Shown here in pieces: positions 20,890-32,217 of a stretch of 64,000 nt of DNA. The position numbers and the translations under genes were made by a program. The DNA is from Amnibacterium sp. CER49 (lineage in GTDB: Bacteria > Actinomycetota > Actinomycetes > Actinomycetales > Microbacteriaceae): assembly GCF_029846255.1 (NCBI RefSeq), contig NZ_JARVWQ010000002.1, forward strand, positions 1,116,001 to 1,180,000. The letters are read 5' to 3'. The notes below the pieces were generated by a model. That model did no database searches, was not told the DNA's origin, and saw nothing but the letters and a program-made list of their open reading frames with translations. Each line of letters starts with the position of its first letter. Positions within the stretch are counted from its first letter, which is position 1.

Positions 20890-21070
20890 TCTAGACCCGC
20901 CACCCGAAAGCAACGGAAACCAGGATGCAGCCACCAGACGGGAACCGACCGGCGGACTACGAGTTCAATCATGACTGTCGGATGTCTACTGACATCCATC
21001 AATCCAAAGGAATCTCCCGACCAGACAGAGCCTGGCCGACGAGGTTTATTGGCATTGACAATTGTGCACG

Positions 21071-21086
21071 CTGTTGAGTTCTCAAA
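21071..21086 (-). promoter_or_regulatory. Antitermination-like element in the 16S leader
   Basis: The transcript reads TTTGAGAACTCAACAG, about 180 nt before 16S. It shares its core with 19045-19061 in the spacer, as expected for repeated antitermination or processing signals. Confidence 0.5.
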
Positions 21087-21267
21087 GATCGACCGCACAC
21101 CACCCACCGAAGCTTCCACTCCGGCGACCTGGGGCACCTCGATCGTCCCGAATCCTTCTCCGCTCCGCCGGGCATCCCGTCGGTTCCGCGGCCCGAAGGC
21201 TTCAGAGGCTTCCCGCTTGAGGCCGGAGCGCTTCCGCGCTTTCCGCACCGTCTGGGGGCGAGAGGAG

Positions 21268-21297
21268 AAGTTACGTGGATCCGGGCCGCTGCGCAAA
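21268..21297 (-). promoter_or_regulatory. Candidate rRNA operon promoter
   Basis: On the minus strand TTTGCG (21292-21297) and TAACTT (21268-21273) are 18 nt apart, followed by CTCCTCTCGCC. Transcription would start about 370 nt before 16S. This is the only plausible pair that I found upstream of the leader element; more than one promoter is possible. Confidence 0.4.
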
Positions 21298-21406
21298 CAC
21301 GTGGGACACCTCGGGCGTGTCGCGGAGGTGCGCACGGGCCGCCGCTCCGCTGCCCGGGCTTCCGAGGGCACGGCACGGGCGCCGGCGGCGGCCTGCGGGA
21401 ACGACG

Positions 21407-21439
21407 ACGGCCCCTCGGTCGGCGGGACCGAGGGGCCGT
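21407..21439. terminator. Terminator after typA
   Basis: A perfect 14-bp stem (21407-21420 with 21426-21439, ACGGCCCCTCGGTC and complement) closes a 5-nt loop, 20 nt beyond the typA stop. There is no long U run, as is common in GC-rich actinobacteria. Confidence 0.8.
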
Positions 21440-21458
21440 GCGGGAAGGGACGACGGTG

Positions 21459-23372
<1,914 letters not shown>

Positions 23373-23549
23373 CGGTGGGCGTCCTTCCGGAGGCTTCAGG
23401 AGCCCGGCGCGCATCGGGCGGGCACCGGGGGGCGGCGGAGCGCCGCGGGGCAGGGCTCGACGTGCGAGCGCGAGACCCTGACGGGAACGATGGTACCGGG
23501 GCCGGTATTCCGCGCCTGCGAGCGCTCGACCGCTGTCCGCGCCCGTCGG

Positions 23550-23555
23550 TAGCCT
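23550..23555 (+). promoter_or_regulatory. -10 hexamer TAGCCT, leaderless ABC exporter promoter
   Basis: TAGCCT ends 5 nt before the ATG at 23561. Confidence 0.4.
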
Positions 23556-23560
23556 GCGCC

Positions 23561-24562
23561 ATGGCCTTCCTCGAGGCGCGCGACCTCCGCGTCACCTACC
23601 GGCCGCGCAGGGCGCCCGTCGTGAAGGCGCTCGACGGCCTCAGCCTCGCCGTCCCCACAGGCACGGTCCTCGGCCTGCTCGGCCCGAACGGCGCCGGCAA
23701 GTCGACCACCGTGAAGGTGCTCACCACGCTGATCCGGCCCGAGTCGGGCACGGCGACGATCGACGGGGTCGACGTGCTCCGCGAGCCCGACCGGGTGCGG
23801 CGCATGATCGGCGTCTCCGGGCAGTACGCGGCGGTCGACGAGAACCTCTCCGCGTTCGAGAACCTCGACATGGTCGGCCGGCTCTACCACCTGTCGGCCC
23901 GCGACTCGAGGCGGCGAGCCCTCGAGCTGCTCGAGCTGTTCGACCTGATGGACGCCCGCACCCGGCCGGTCAAGGGGTTCTCGGGCGGCATGCGCCGCCG
24001 CATCGACCTCGCCTGCGCCCTCGTGATCGACCCGCCGGTGCTGTTCCTCGACGAGCCGACGACGGGCCTCGACCCCCGCAGCCGGCTCGGGCTCTGGGAG
24101 GTGATCGGCCGCCTGGTCGAGGGCGGCACGACCGTGCTCCTCACCACCCAGTACCTCGAGGAGGCCGACCGCCTCGCCGACGACATCGCCGTCATCGACC
24201 ACGGGCAGGTCATCGCGCGCGGCACGGCCGACGAGCTGAAGTCGCAGATCGGCGGTCAGCGCGTGCAGCTGACGCTCGTCTCCCCCGCCGACGCGGACCT
24301 CGTGCGGCCCGTGCTCGCGCGGGTCGGCACCGGCCCCGTGCAGGACTCGAACGACGGCCGGACGCTCGGTGTCACGGTCGCCGACGGCGCGAGCGCGCTG
24401 CAGGAGGTGCTCGGCGAGGTGCGGCGCGCGGGCCTCGCCCTCCACGACATCGGCATGGAGCGGCCGACGCTCGACGACGTGTTCCTCGGTCTCACCGGGC
24501 ACGCCACCTCCGCGGGGGACGCGGCGCCTGCGCAGCAGCCGGCGGGGCGGAGCGCACGATGA
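23561..24562 (+). CDS. Daunorubicin-resistance-type ABC transporter, ATP-binding subunit
   Basis: A 333-residue ABC ATPase of the DrrA/ABC-2 type. Walker [10 protein letters not shown] is at 41-49, the Q-loop is near [11 protein letters not shown], the signature [12 protein letters not shown] precedes Walker [15 protein letters not shown], and the H-loop falls in [15 protein letters not shown]. The C-terminal 80 residues form the small regulatory domain found in DrrA-like proteins. With the overlapping permease it should export a hydrophobic drug, lipid or similar compound. The substrate cannot be inferred. The start follows TAGCCT by 5 nt. The stop overlaps the ATG of the permease by 4 nt. 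Confidence 0.9.
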   Translation: MAFLEARDLRVTYRPRRAPVVKALDGLSLAVPTGTVLGLLGPNGAGKSTTVKVLTTLIRPESGTATIDGVDVLREPDRVRRMIGVSGQYAAVDENLSAFENLDMVGRLYHLSARDSRRRALELLELFDLMDARTRPVKGFSGGMRRRIDLACALVIDPPVLFLDEPTTGLDPRSRLGLWEVIGRLVEGGTTVLLTTQYLEEADRLADDIAVIDHGQVIARGTADELKSQIGGQRVQLTLVSPADADLVRPVLARVGTGPVQDSNDGRTLGVTVADGASALQEVLGEVRRAGLALHDIGMERPTLDDVFLGLTGHATSAGDAAPAQQPAGRSAR

Positions 24563-25401
24563 GCGCACCCGCCGGCGTCGCCCCCGTGCCGCGCACCCTG
24601 GGGCCCGTCGCGCAGTGGTTCTCTGACGGGTGGATCACCACGCGCCGCAACCTGATCAAGATCCGGCGGGTGCCCGACATCCTCGTCTTCACGACGCTGC
24701 AGCCGATCATGTTCGTGCTGCTGTTCAGCTACGTCTACGCGGGGTCGATCGACATCCCGGGCAGCAGCTACAAGGAGTTCATCATGGCGGGCATCTTCGC
24801 CCAGACCGTGGTGTTCGGCTCCACCTTCTCCGGCTCCGCGATCGCGAACGACCTCCGCGACGGCATCATCGACCGATTCCGCACCCTGCCGATGCGGCCG
24901 TCCGCGGTGCTCGTCGGCCGCACGAACGGCGACCTGCTCATCAACGCGCTGTCGATGGTCGTGATGATGGCCACCGGGCTGATCGTCGGGTGGCGCGTGC
25001 ACTCGAGCCCGCTCGAGGCGCTCGCCGCGGTCGCGCTGCTGCTCGGCTTCGCCTACGCGCTCTCGTGGGTCATGGCGCTGCTCGGCATGAGCGTGCGCAG
25101 CCCCGAGGTGATCAACAACGTGTCGTTCCTCGTGCTCTTCCCGCTCACGTTCATCTCGAACGCGTTCGTCCCGAGCGAGAACCTGCCGACGCCGCTGCGC
25201 GTCTTCGCCGAGCTGAACCCCGTGTCGGCGCTCGTGCTCGCCGCCCGCACCCTGTTCGGCAACGTGCCGCCGCACGCACCGCCGGGCGGATCGTGGACGC
25301 TGCAGCATCCGATCCCCGCCGTGCTGATCGGCATGGCCGTGCTGCTCGTCGTGTTCGTGCCCCTCGCGATCCGCCGCTTCGGCCGCATCACGACGCGCTG
25401 A
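24559..25401 (+). CDS. ABC-2 type exporter permease (DrrB-like)
   Basis: A 280-residue membrane protein with six predicted helices. It carries the ABC-2 signature region between helices (LRDGIIDRFRTLPMRPSAVLVGR), which is the cytoplasmic coupling segment, and SFLVLFPLTFISNAFVPSENLP before the last helices, both typical of DrrB and related drug or polyketide exporters. It forms the transmembrane half of the exporter with the upstream ATPase, whose gene it overlaps by 4 nt. No biosynthetic cluster adjoins it, so a general detoxification or lipid-export role is as likely as antibiotic self-resistance. Confidence 0.9.
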   Translation: MSAPAGVAPVPRTLGPVAQWFSDGWITTRRNLIKIRRVPDILVFTTLQPIMFVLLFSYVYAGSIDIPGSSYKEFIMAGIFAQTVVFGSTFSGSAIANDLRDGIIDRFRTLPMRPSAVLVGRTNGDLLINALSMVVMMATGLIVGWRVHSSPLEALAAVALLLGFAYALSWVMALLGMSVRSPEVINNVSFLVLFPLTFISNAFVPSENLPTPLRVFAELNPVSALVLAARTLFGNVPPHAPPGGSWTLQHPIPAVLIGMAVLLVVFVPLAIRRFGRITTR

Positions 25402-25426
25402 TCGCCGTACCTGCCGTGCCCGCCGT

Positions 25427-25432
25427 TAGTGT
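25427..25432 (+). promoter_or_regulatory. -10 hexamer TAGTGT, leaderless GNAT promoter
   Basis: TAGTGT ends 7 nt before the ATG at 25440, in the 38-nt gap after the ABC permease. Confidence 0.45.
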
Positions 25433-25439
25433 GACGCGC

Positions 25440-25958
25440 ATGCGGGAGGTGCGGCTGCGGCCCTACACGGCGGACGACGCGGCGCGCTTCGACGCGATGC
25501 CGCAGGAGCCGGAGGGGGTCGACTTCTTCGGCTACCGCCGTACGAACGCCTTCGCGGCGCGGTACGCCCGCGACGGGTTCCTCGGCGAGGACCACGGCGG
25601 CCTCGCCGTCGACGTCGACGGCGCCGGCTACGTCGGCGACGTGCAGTGGTTCGCGCTGCACCACGGGCCGAAGGGCGTCGCCCGGGCCCTCAACATCGGC
25701 ATCGAGCTCCTGCCGGAGCACCGCGGGCGCGGCTACGGCACCGCCGCGCAGCGGCTCGTCGCCGAGTACCTCTTCGCGACCACGACCATCGAGCGGCTCG
25801 AGGCCGGAACCGACCTCGAGAACGTCGCCGAGCAGCGGGCGCTGACGAAGGCCGGCTTCGTGCGCGAGGGCGTGCTGCGCCACGCATGGTTCCGGGCGGG
25901 CGCCTGGCACGACCAGGTGCTGTTCAGCCGGCTCCGCGGCGACCCCTCCCCCGCCTGA
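25440..25958 (+). CDS. GNAT acetyltransferase, RimJ/RimL type
   Basis: A 172-residue N-acetyltransferase. The acetyl-CoA binding motif A is GIELLPEHRGRGYGTAAQRL, with the R/QXXGXG loop clear. Motif B follows as VAEQRALTKAGFVREGVLRHAWF, the pattern of RimJ/RimL-like proteins that acetylate ribosomal proteins, aminoglycosides or small amines. The N-terminal LRPYTADDAARF is typical of this group. The substrate is unknown. It has its own leaderless promoter motif rather than being tightly coupled to the ABC exporter 38 nt upstream. It converges with the formamidase gene. Confidence 0.85.
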   Translation: MREVRLRPYTADDAARFDAMPQEPEGVDFFGYRRTNAFAARYARDGFLGEDHGGLAVDVDGAGYVGDVQWFALHHGPKGVARALNIGIELLPEHRGRGYGTAAQRLVAEYLFATTTIERLEAGTDLENVAEQRALTKAGFVREGVLRHAWFRAGAWHDQVLFSRLRGDPSPA

Positions 25959-25982
25959 CGGGCGCCGGCCCCCGGGACCCGG

Positions 25983-26906
25983 TCAGCGGAAGATCGAGTT
26001 CGGCAGGTATGCGCTGACGACCCAGTTCGGCTGGTCGACGACCTCGCTGATCTTCAGGTCGACGATGACGCTGCAGAGCACGTAGGCGTCGAGCGGGTCG
26101 AGCCGGTAGGTGCGCCCGAGGTGGTCGATCATCGCCCGGACCGCGTCCTGCGAAGCCGTCATCAGGTCGGGGGCGACGCCCATCGTCGCGTAGTAGCCGG
26201 CGTCGTCGATGCCGGCGCGCAGCGGACCGCTCGTGCGGAACTGCGGCGCGGGCAGCGCGAGGCCCTTGTGCAGCCTCACGCGGAGCGCCCCGGAGAGGCT
26301 CGCCTCGATCGCGGCGCCGCACACCTCGCCGTCACCCTGCGCCGCGTGCGGATCGCCGACCATGATCCGCGCGCCCGGGACCTGCACCGGCAGCAGGATG
26401 CTCGCGCCGTGGGTGATGTCGCGGGTGTCGATGTTGCCGCCGAAGTGTCCCGGCGGGAACGGCGACAGCGGCTCGGCGGTGTCGGGCGTCGCGCCCATCA
26501 CGCCGAGGAACGGCCGCAGCGGGATCGTCGCGATCCCCTTGAAGTCCGCGACGCCGTCGCCCAGCTCCCAGCGGTGCACGTGCAGGTCGGGGAAGTCGTC
26601 GGCGAGCAGGCCGAAGTCCTCCAGCACGCTGGTCCAGCCCCAGGTGCCCGACCGGTACTCGACCACCTCGAGCTCGACCGCGTCGCCCGGCTCCGCGCCC
26701 GCGACGAGCACGGGGCCGACGAGCGGGTAGAGCAGGTCGTAGTCGAGGTGCGGCACGGGCTGCCCGTTGCGGAAGCCGTCGAGCTGGCCCGCGGCGCACT
26801 CGACCGCGTCGAAGGTGATGACGTCGCCGTCCGCGACCTCGAGCACCGGCTCGTGCTCGGGCGTCCAGAGCCGGGCGGGCGGACCGGGGACGGCGTGCGT
26901 CGCCAC
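25983..26906 (-). CDS. Formamidase/acetamidase family hydrolase
   Basis: A 307-residue FmdA/AmdA-family amidase that should hydrolyse formamide, acetamide or another small amide to ammonia and the acid. Family landmarks are VEVVEYRSGTWGW, VHRWELGDGVADFKG, PLRPFLGVMGATPD, GHFGGNIDTRDITHGAS, VGDPHAAQGDGEVCGAAIE, and the C-terminal LCSVIVDLKISEVVDQPN. The GTG start lies 2 nt after the stop of the ABC ATPase gene dppF, so it is the last gene of the peptide-type importer operon. That placement suggests the transporter brings in an amide substrate, which is inference. The stop is 24 nt from the converging GNAT gene. Confidence 0.9.
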   Translation of the reverse strand: MATHAVPGPPARLWTPEHEPVLEVADGDVITFDAVECAAGQLDGFRNGQPVPHLDYDLLYPLVGPVLVAGAEPGDAVELEVVEYRSGTWGWTSVLEDFGLLADDFPDLHVHRWELGDGVADFKGIATIPLRPFLGVMGATPDTAEPLSPFPPGHFGGNIDTRDITHGASILLPVQVPGARIMVGDPHAAQGDGEVCGAAIEASLSGALRVRLHKGLALPAPQFRTSGPLRAGIDDAGYYATMGVAPDLMTASQDAVRAMIDHLGRTYRLDPLDAYVLCSVIVDLKISEVVDQPNWVVSAYLPNSIFR

Positions 26907-26908
26907 CG

Positions 26909-28057
26909 CTACTCGATCCCGGTGCCGGGCGCGCCCGCGGCCGTCTTGCGGATCACCTCGCGGATGCCGGTGCTGCGGGGCGCGGGCGCCTCGCCGTCGA
27001 TGATGTCGCTGCGCACCTCGGCGAAGTGGCAGTACACCGACTGGCCGGGCCGCTTGTCCTCGAGCACGGGCTCCTCGGTGCGGCAGCGCTCGCGCTCGCC
27101 GTCGGACAGCTGGTCGCGGTACTTCGGGCAGCGGGTGTGGAACACGCAGCCCGACGGCGGGTTCGAGGGGCTCGGCAGGTCGCCGGTGAGCAGGATGCGC
27201 TCGCGCCGCGCCTCGACCGTGGGGTCCGGGATCGGCACCGCCGACAGGAGCGCGTGGGTGTACGGGTGCATCGGCGCCTCGTACAGCGTGTCGCGGTCGG
27301 TGATCTCCATGATCTTGCCGAGGTACATCACGGCGACGCGGTCGGAGATGTGCCGGACGACCGAGAGGTCGTGCGCGATGAAGACGTAGGCGAGACCGAA
27401 CTCGTTCTGCAGGTCCTCGAGCAGGTTCACGACCTGCGCCTGCACCGACACGTCGAGCGCCGAGACGGGCTCGTCGCAGACGATGAGCTGCGGGCGCAGC
27501 GCGAGGGCCCGGGCGATGCCGATGCGCTGCCGCTGGCCGCCCGAGAACTCGTGCGGGTAGCGGTTGTAGTGCTCCGGGTTCAGGCCGACGCGCTCCATGA
27601 GGCCCTGCACGGCCTTCTTGATGCCGCCCTCGGGGTGCGCGCCCTGGATGCGGAACGGCGAGCCGACGATCGTGCCGATCGTGTGCCGCGGGTTCAGCGA
27701 CGAGTACGGGTCCTGGAAGATCATCTGGACCTCGCGCCGCAGCGGCCGCATCTGCCCCGTCGACAGGTCGGCGATCTCCTTGCCCTGGAACCGGATCGAC
27801 CCGCTCGTCGGCTCGATGAGCTTCGCGATCACGCGACCGGTCGTCGACTTGCCGCAGCCGGACTCGCCGACGAGGCCGAGCGTCTCGCCCTGGTGGAGCG
27901 CGAAGCTGACGCCGTCGACGGCCTTGACGGGGTTGCCCCGCCGGCCGAACAGGCCGGCCGAGCGGCCGGGGAAGTGCTTGCGCACGTCCCGGACCTCGAG
28001 CAGGGGCGCGCCGGCCGGAGGGGTGGCGGCGCCGGGCGCCGCGGAGGTGGTGGTCAT
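26909..28057 (-). CDS. Dipeptide/oligopeptide ABC transporter ATP-binding protein (DppF type)
   Basis: A 382-residue ABC ATPase. Walker A is GESGCGKST, the signature is [15 protein letters not shown], Walker B is [13 protein letters not shown], and the C-terminal oligo_HPY region ([30 protein letters not shown]) contains the CxFHTRCP cysteine motif typical of DppD/DppF proteins, some of which carry an Fe-S cluster. It pairs with the DppD-type ATPase encoded just upstream to power import through the DppB/DppC-type permeases. The ATG at 28057 gives the short N-terminal tail. It is followed after 2 nt by the formamidase gene. Confidence 0.92.
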   Translation of the reverse strand: MTTTSAAPGAATPPAGAPLLEVRDVRKHFPGRSAGLFGRRGNPVKAVDGVSFALHQGETLGLVGESGCGKSTTGRVIAKLIEPTSGSIRFQGKEIADLSTGQMRPLRREVQMIFQDPYSSLNPRHTIGTIVGSPFRIQGAHPEGGIKKAVQGLMERVGLNPEHYNRYPHEFSGGQRQRIGIARALALRPQLIVCDEPVSALDVSVQAQVVNLLEDLQNEFGLAYVFIAHDLSVVRHISDRVAVMYLGKIMEITDRDTLYEAPMHPYTHALLSAVPIPDPTVEARRERILLTGDLPSPSNPPSGCVFHTRCPKYRDQLSDGERERCRTEEPVLEDKRPGQSVYCHFAEVRSDIIDGEAPAPRSTGIREVIRKTAAGAPGTGIE

Positions 28058-28077
28058 CGTTCGGAGTCCTGCCGTTC

Positions 28078-29145
28078 TCAGAGCTTGGGCTTGATCTCGA
28101 GCTCGAAGAGCCGCCGGCGCTCCTCCGGCTCGATGTGGCAGCGCACCTCGTGCCCCGGCGCCGTGGGCAGGAGCTGCGGGTGCTCCGTGAAGCAGCGCCG
28201 GCCCTCGACGTGGTCGGAGAAGCGGCACCGGGTGTTGAACACGCAGCCGGTCGGCACGTTGATGAGCGACGGCGGCTGCCCGGGGATGGGCGTGAGGCGC
28301 TCCTGCCGCACCCGGTCCATGCGCGGCATCGAGCCGAGCAGGCCCCAGGTGTAGGGCATCTCGGGCAGCTCGAACACGTCGTCGACGGAGCCCTTCTCGA
28401 CGCACTGCCCGCCGTACATGACGACGACGTGGTCGCAGGTCTCGGCGACGACGCCGAGGTCGTGCGTGATGAGGATGACCGCGGAGTTCAGCTCGTCGCG
28501 GAGGTCCTTGATCAGCTCGAGGATCTGCGCCTGCACCGTCACGTCGAGCGCGGTGGTCGGCTCGTCGGCGATCAGCAGCTTCGGCTGGCAGATGAGCGCC
28601 ATCGCGATCATCGCCCGCTGCCGCATGCCGCCCGAGAACTGGTGGGGGTAGTCGTCGACGCGGCCGGGCGCGTTCGGGATGCCGACCTTCTCGAGCATCT
28701 CGATCGTGCGGGCGCGGGCCTCGCGGGCCGACACCTTGTTGTGCACCCGGTACGCCTCGGCGATCTGGTCGCCGATCGTGTAGAAGGGGTGCAGGCTCGA
28801 CAGCGGGTCCTGGAAGATCATCGCGATCTCGCTGCCGCGCACGCCGCGCATCTCCTCGTCGGAGAGCGGCACCAGGTCGCGCCCGTCGAGCCAGATGTGC
28901 CCGCTGATCCTCGCCCGCGAGCCCTTGTGCAGCCCGAGGATCGCCTGCGCGGTGACGCTCTTGCCGGAGCCGGACTCGCCGACGATGCCGAGGATCTCGC
29001 CGCGCCGGAGCTCGAAGCTCAGGCCGTCGACGCTCTTCACGAGGCCGTCCTCGGTCGGGAAGTGGACCTTCAGGTCCTCGACGGAGAGGAACAGCTCGGC
29101 GTCGCGCGCGGTCGCGACCGCGGGGGCCGGTGTGGTGCTGGCCAT
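28078..29145 (-). CDS. Dipeptide/oligopeptide ABC transporter ATP-binding protein (DppD type)
   Basis: A 355-residue ABC ATPase with Walker A GESGSGKS, signature [15 protein letters not shown], Walker [14 protein letters not shown], and an oligo_HPY C-terminus with [13 protein letters not shown]. The sequence style places it with DppD/OppD subunits. It lies between dppB-type and dppF-type genes on one strand with short gaps (20-25 nt). The ATG at 29145 follows a GGAGG ribosome binding site. Together with DppF it forms the ATPase heterodimer of the importer. Confidence 0.93.
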   Translation of the reverse strand: MASTTPAPAVATARDAELFLSVEDLKVHFPTEDGLVKSVDGLSFELRRGEILGIVGESGSGKSVTAQAILGLHKGSRARISGHIWLDGRDLVPLSDEEMRGVRGSEIAMIFQDPLSSLHPFYTIGDQIAEAYRVHNKVSAREARARTIEMLEKVGIPNAPGRVDDYPHQFSGGMRQRAMIAMALICQPKLLIADEPTTALDVTVQAQILELIKDLRDELNSAVILITHDLGVVAETCDHVVVMYGGQCVEKGSVDDVFELPEMPYTWGLLGSMPRMDRVRQERLTPIPGQPPSLINVPTGCVFNTRCRFSDHVEGRRCFTEHPQLLPTAPGHEVRCHIEPEERRRLFELEIKPKL

Positions 29146-29170
29146 GTGGGTGCCTCCAGTCGCGCCGGCG

Positions 29171-30178
29171 CTAGACCGTGACGCGGGGGTCGATGACGGC
29201 GTAGAGCACGTCGACGATGAAGTTCGCGATCACCAGCGCCACCGCGGCGACGATGGTGACGCCGAGGATGACGGGCAGGTCCTGCTGCCGCACCGACTGG
29301 ATCGACAGGTAGCCGAGCCCGCGGAGGTTGAACACGCTCTCCGTGATCACCGTCGAGCCGATGAGCGTGCCGAAGTCGATGCCGAAGATCGTGACGATCG
29401 GGGTGAGCGCGGCGCGGAGGCCGTGCTTCACGACGATCGTGCGGCGGTCGAGCCCCTTCGCCCGCGCGGTGCGGATGTAGTCCTCGCCCATCGTCTCGAT
29501 CATGTTCGAGCGGGTGAGCCGCGCGTAGAGCGCCGCGAAGATGAACGCGAGCGAGACCCACGGCAGCAGCATGCTCTCGAACCAGCCGAGCGGGTCGGTC
29601 GTGAGCGGCACGTAGCCGGTGCCGGGCAGCCAGCCGAGCGTGTAGACGAAGAGCAGCAGCAGCACCGGGCCGGTGAAGAAGATCGGGAGCGACACCGCGG
29701 CGAGGGCGCCGGTCATGCCGGCGCGGTCGACGAACGAGCCGGGCTTGAGGCCGGAGAAGGTGCCGACGAGCACGCCGCCGACGAGCCACAGGATCGCCGC
29801 GCCGATGCAGAGGCTGAGGGTCACGGGCCAGGCGTTGCCGATGAGGGTGCTGACGAGGTCGTTCTGGCGGAACGAGTAGCCGAAGCACGGGAACGGGCAC
29901 TGCACGGGGGCGGACGTGCCGTCGGTGATCGTCTTGCCGAAGATGCCGGTGAGGAACTGCCAGTACTGGACCGGGATGGGCTGGTCGAAGCCGAAGCGGT
30001 GGATCAGCGCCTGCAGCTGCGGGGATCCCGGCGGGTACGGGACCTTGCCCGTGTAGTAGTACACGGGCGACGTGTGCGACAGCAGCGGCGCGAGCTGGAA
30101 GATCCCGAAGGTCAGCACGCTGACGATGAAGACCACGAGGATCATGCCGGCGAACCGGACGAGGATGAAACGGATCAT
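29171..30178 (-). CDS. Peptide-type ABC transporter permease (DppB type)
   Basis: A 335-residue permease with six predicted helices and a long periplasmic loop after helix 1 (about residues 30-100). The EAA-type coupling loop reads RTARAKGLDRRTIVVKHGLRAALTPI. The N-terminus MIRFILVRFAGMILVVFIVS and the first-domain pattern are those of DppB/OppB. It forms the channel with the DppC-type permease, whose gene is unusually the first gene of the operon and is separated from dppB by the binding-protein gene. A strong hairpin lies just upstream, in the gap after the binding-protein gene. Confidence 0.92.
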   Translation of the reverse strand: MIRFILVRFAGMILVVFIVSVLTFGIFQLAPLLSHTSPVYYYTGKVPYPPGSPQLQALIHRFGFDQPIPVQYWQFLTGIFGKTITDGTSAPVQCPFPCFGYSFRQNDLVSTLIGNAWPVTLSLCIGAAILWLVGGVLVGTFSGLKPGSFVDRAGMTGALAAVSLPIFFTGPVLLLLFVYTLGWLPGTGYVPLTTDPLGWFESMLLPWVSLAFIFAALYARLTRSNMIETMGEDYIRTARAKGLDRRTIVVKHGLRAALTPIVTIFGIDFGTLIGSTVITESVFNLRGLGYLSIQSVRQQDLPVILGVTIVAAVALVIANFIVDVLYAVIDPRVTV

Positions 30179-30192
30179 GGGGCGCTACGCGA

Positions 30193-30228
30193 CGGTGACC
30201 GGCCGAGCCGAGGCCCGGCCGGTCACCG
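30193..30228 (-). terminator. Intercistronic hairpin between the binding-protein and dppB-type genes
   Basis: A perfect 12-bp stem (30193-30204 with 30217-30228, CGGTGACCGGCC and complement) has a 12-nt loop. It sits 54 nt after the binding-protein stop and 15 nt before dppB. It probably causes partial termination or protects the 3' end, so that the binding protein is made in excess over the membrane subunits. Confidence 0.7.
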
Positions 30229-30281
30229 CGTTCGCATCCTTCCTATCGATCAGACCGACGGGATGCTGGGCGGAACGGTGA

Positions 30282-32069
30282 TTACTTCATCACCCCGACG
30301 TTGACCACGTCGTACGCGCCGAAGCCGAGCGCGTTGTTGCAGGTGACGTTCGTCATCCGCGTGCTGCGGTACCAGAGGTCCTTCGAGTACCGGGTCGGGA
30401 TGAACTGCGCCGTGTCCATGAGCGCGTGGTTCAGCTGCTTGCCGAGCGCGTCGGTGACCGGCTGACCCGTGTTGTTCAGGATCTTGTTCACCGTCGGGTC
30501 GTTGATGCTCGCGTAGTTGCTGTTGCCCTCGGGGAGGATCGCGGAGCCGTTGACGATGTTCTGGTAGAAGCCGTAGAGCGTCGGGAAGTCGGCGCCCCAG
30601 CCGGCCGTGATGATGCCGAGACCCTGGTTCTTCACGTTCGCCGGCGAGCCGACGAAGGTGGAGTAGTAGTTCTCGGCGCTCGTCGTGGCGGGCGTCACCT
30701 GGATGCCCACGCGGCCGAGCGCGCTCTTGATGTTCGCGAAGCCCTTGCCGTTCGTGGCGTCAGGCGTCGCGTAGGCGACCTTGGTGCTGAAGCCGTTCGG
30801 CTGGCCGCACTGCTGCAGCTCCTTCTTCGCGGCCGGGATGTTGCCGGTGTTGTCCTTGCCGTCCGGGTACGGGTTGTACGAGGGCTCGTAGCCCGGGATG
30901 CCCGGAGGGGTCGCGGAGTTCGCGATCTGACCGGCGGCGGGGCCACCGGCGATGGCGAGCGACGCCGACTTGTTCAGCGCGTAGGCGATGGCACGGCGGC
31001 AGTGGACGTTGTCGAGCGGCTTCACCGAGGAGGCGATCGCGTAGTAGCGCGTCGTCGGGCCGGCCGGGTTGTCGGCCTGCGCCTTGTACTTCGGCTGCGT
31101 GAGGATCGCCGACTGGAACGTCGGGTTGACACCCTGCTCCATGCGGGCGTCGGCCGCGCCGGACTTCAGCTGCTGGTCGATGTCGTCGCTGTTGCTGTCG
31201 ACGGTGAGGTCGATCTCGTCGACGAGCGGCTTGCGGATCGTGTCGGTGCTCTGCGACCAGTACTTGTTCCGCGTGAAGACGATGCTCTTCTGCGGCGTGT
31301 ACGACTGGATCTGGAACGGGCCGGACGAGACCGGGTGCTTCGTGTAGGTGGCGCCGACGAAGCCGGAGCCGCCCTCGACCTTGCTGGGGACCGGCGCGGA
31401 GGTCGGCAGGGCCAGCAGGTAGTTGAAGTCGGCGAACGGCTGCTTCAGGTGGAACGTGATGCTGTCGCTCGTCGTGGAGATCGCCGACGCGGGCAGGTCA
31501 CCGCTCTTGTAGGGGCCCTTGTACGACTTCGGCGCGTTGATCACGTTGACGAAGTAGAAGCCGGGGCCACCCGTGATGACGTCCGTCGCGTAGGAGCGCT
31601 CGACGGCGTACTTGATGTCCTCGGGGGTGATCGGCTTGCCGTCGGAGTACTTGAGCCCGCTCTTCAGCTTGTACGTGAACTCGGTGTAGTTCGCGTTGTG
31701 CTGGCCCATGTCGGTCGCGAGGTCGGGCGCGAGGGTGAACTTCGTGCCGTCGACCTTGCTGTAGTTGATGAGCGTGCGGCTGAAGACGCGCTGCATGTTG
31801 AGGCACCAGCCGTAGTACGTCCGGGCCGGGTCCCACGAGTCGCAGTCGGAGCTGGACAGCAGCTTCAGCGTGCCGCCCTTCTTCGTGGACGGGTTGATGG
31901 CCTTGTCGACCGCCGCGCTGAATCCGTTGGTGACCGCGGATCCGCCGTTGGATCCGTTGCTGCCGTTGCTGGTGCCACCCTTGCTGCCGCCGCCTGAGCA
32001 GCCGGCGAGCAGCATGGCTCCAGCCAGGGCGACGCTGGCTGCTGCCAGCGTCCTCCTCTTGAACCTCAT
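30282..32069 (-). CDS. Extracellular solute-binding lipoprotein of a peptide-type ABC importer (SBP family 5)
   Basis: A 595-residue exported lipoprotein. The signal peptide MRFKRRTLAAASVALAGAML ends in the lipobox LAGC with C24 as the lipidated residue, followed by a Gly/Ser/Asn-rich linker. The mature part has the family 5 (DppA/OppA) features: LKSGLKYSDGKPITPEDIKYAVER, SGPFQIQSYTP, and a C-terminal TRYSKDLWYRS segment. It should capture a peptide, amide or related solute outside the cell. The start at 32069 was chosen for the signal peptide and an AGAGGAC ribosome binding site. It lies between the two permease genes. Confidence 0.93.
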   Translation of the reverse strand: MRFKRRTLAAASVALAGAMLLAGCSGGGSKGGTSNGSNGSNGGSAVTNGFSAAVDKAINPSTKKGGTLKLLSSSDCDSWDPARTYYGWCLNMQRVFSRTLINYSKVDGTKFTLAPDLATDMGQHNANYTEFTYKLKSGLKYSDGKPITPEDIKYAVERSYATDVITGGPGFYFVNVINAPKSYKGPYKSGDLPASAISTTSDSITFHLKQPFADFNYLLALPTSAPVPSKVEGGSGFVGATYTKHPVSSGPFQIQSYTPQKSIVFTRNKYWSQSTDTIRKPLVDEIDLTVDSNSDDIDQQLKSGAADARMEQGVNPTFQSAILTQPKYKAQADNPAGPTTRYYAIASSVKPLDNVHCRRAIAYALNKSASLAIAGGPAAGQIANSATPPGIPGYEPSYNPYPDGKDNTGNIPAAKKELQQCGQPNGFSTKVAYATPDATNGKGFANIKSALGRVGIQVTPATTSAENYYSTFVGSPANVKNQGLGIITAGWGADFPTLYGFYQNIVNGSAILPEGNSNYASINDPTVNKILNNTGQPVTDALGKQLNHALMDTAQFIPTRYSKDLWYRSTRMTNVTCNNALGFGAYDVVNVGVMK

Positions 32070-32147
32070 CGAGATGTCCTCTCGTTCCTGTGCTGTGACC
32101 GGCAGGGTGCGTCTGCCGGGTTGGGCGTCTCTCGGCGCCCGGCGGAC

Positions 32148-32167
32148 GACGGCCGGGTTCGGCCGTC
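32148..32167 (-). other. Short hairpin upstream of the binding-protein gene
   Basis: GACGGCC/GGCCGTC, a 7-bp stem with a 6-nt loop, lies in the 148-nt gap between the dppC-type stop and the binding-protein start. It may mark a processing or attenuation point. Nothing else with clear function is seen in this gap. Confidence 0.35.
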
Positions 32168-32217
32168 CTCCGCACGTCTGGGTGCGACCGGGGTGGTCGC
32201 GGGAAGGGTCGTCGGGG

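Larger units (their letters stand above)
20890..21297 (-). other. rRNA operon leader and promoter region (no protein gene)
   Basis: This 0.4-kb stretch holds no credible protein gene. From promoter to 16S it contains the predicted -35/-10 pair (21268-21297), a GC-rich stretch with repeated GAAGCCT-like words, the TTGAGAACT element (21071-21086), an AT-richer CAATTGTCAATGCCAATAAAC segment, and the start of 16S. Short open frames here have atypical composition. Confidence 0.65.

Noticed and set aside
25402-25439. Longer GNAT start at GTG 25431
   Set aside because: The GTG overlaps the TAGTGT hexamer; the ATG at 25440 has the expected 7-nt spacing and gives the family N-terminus.
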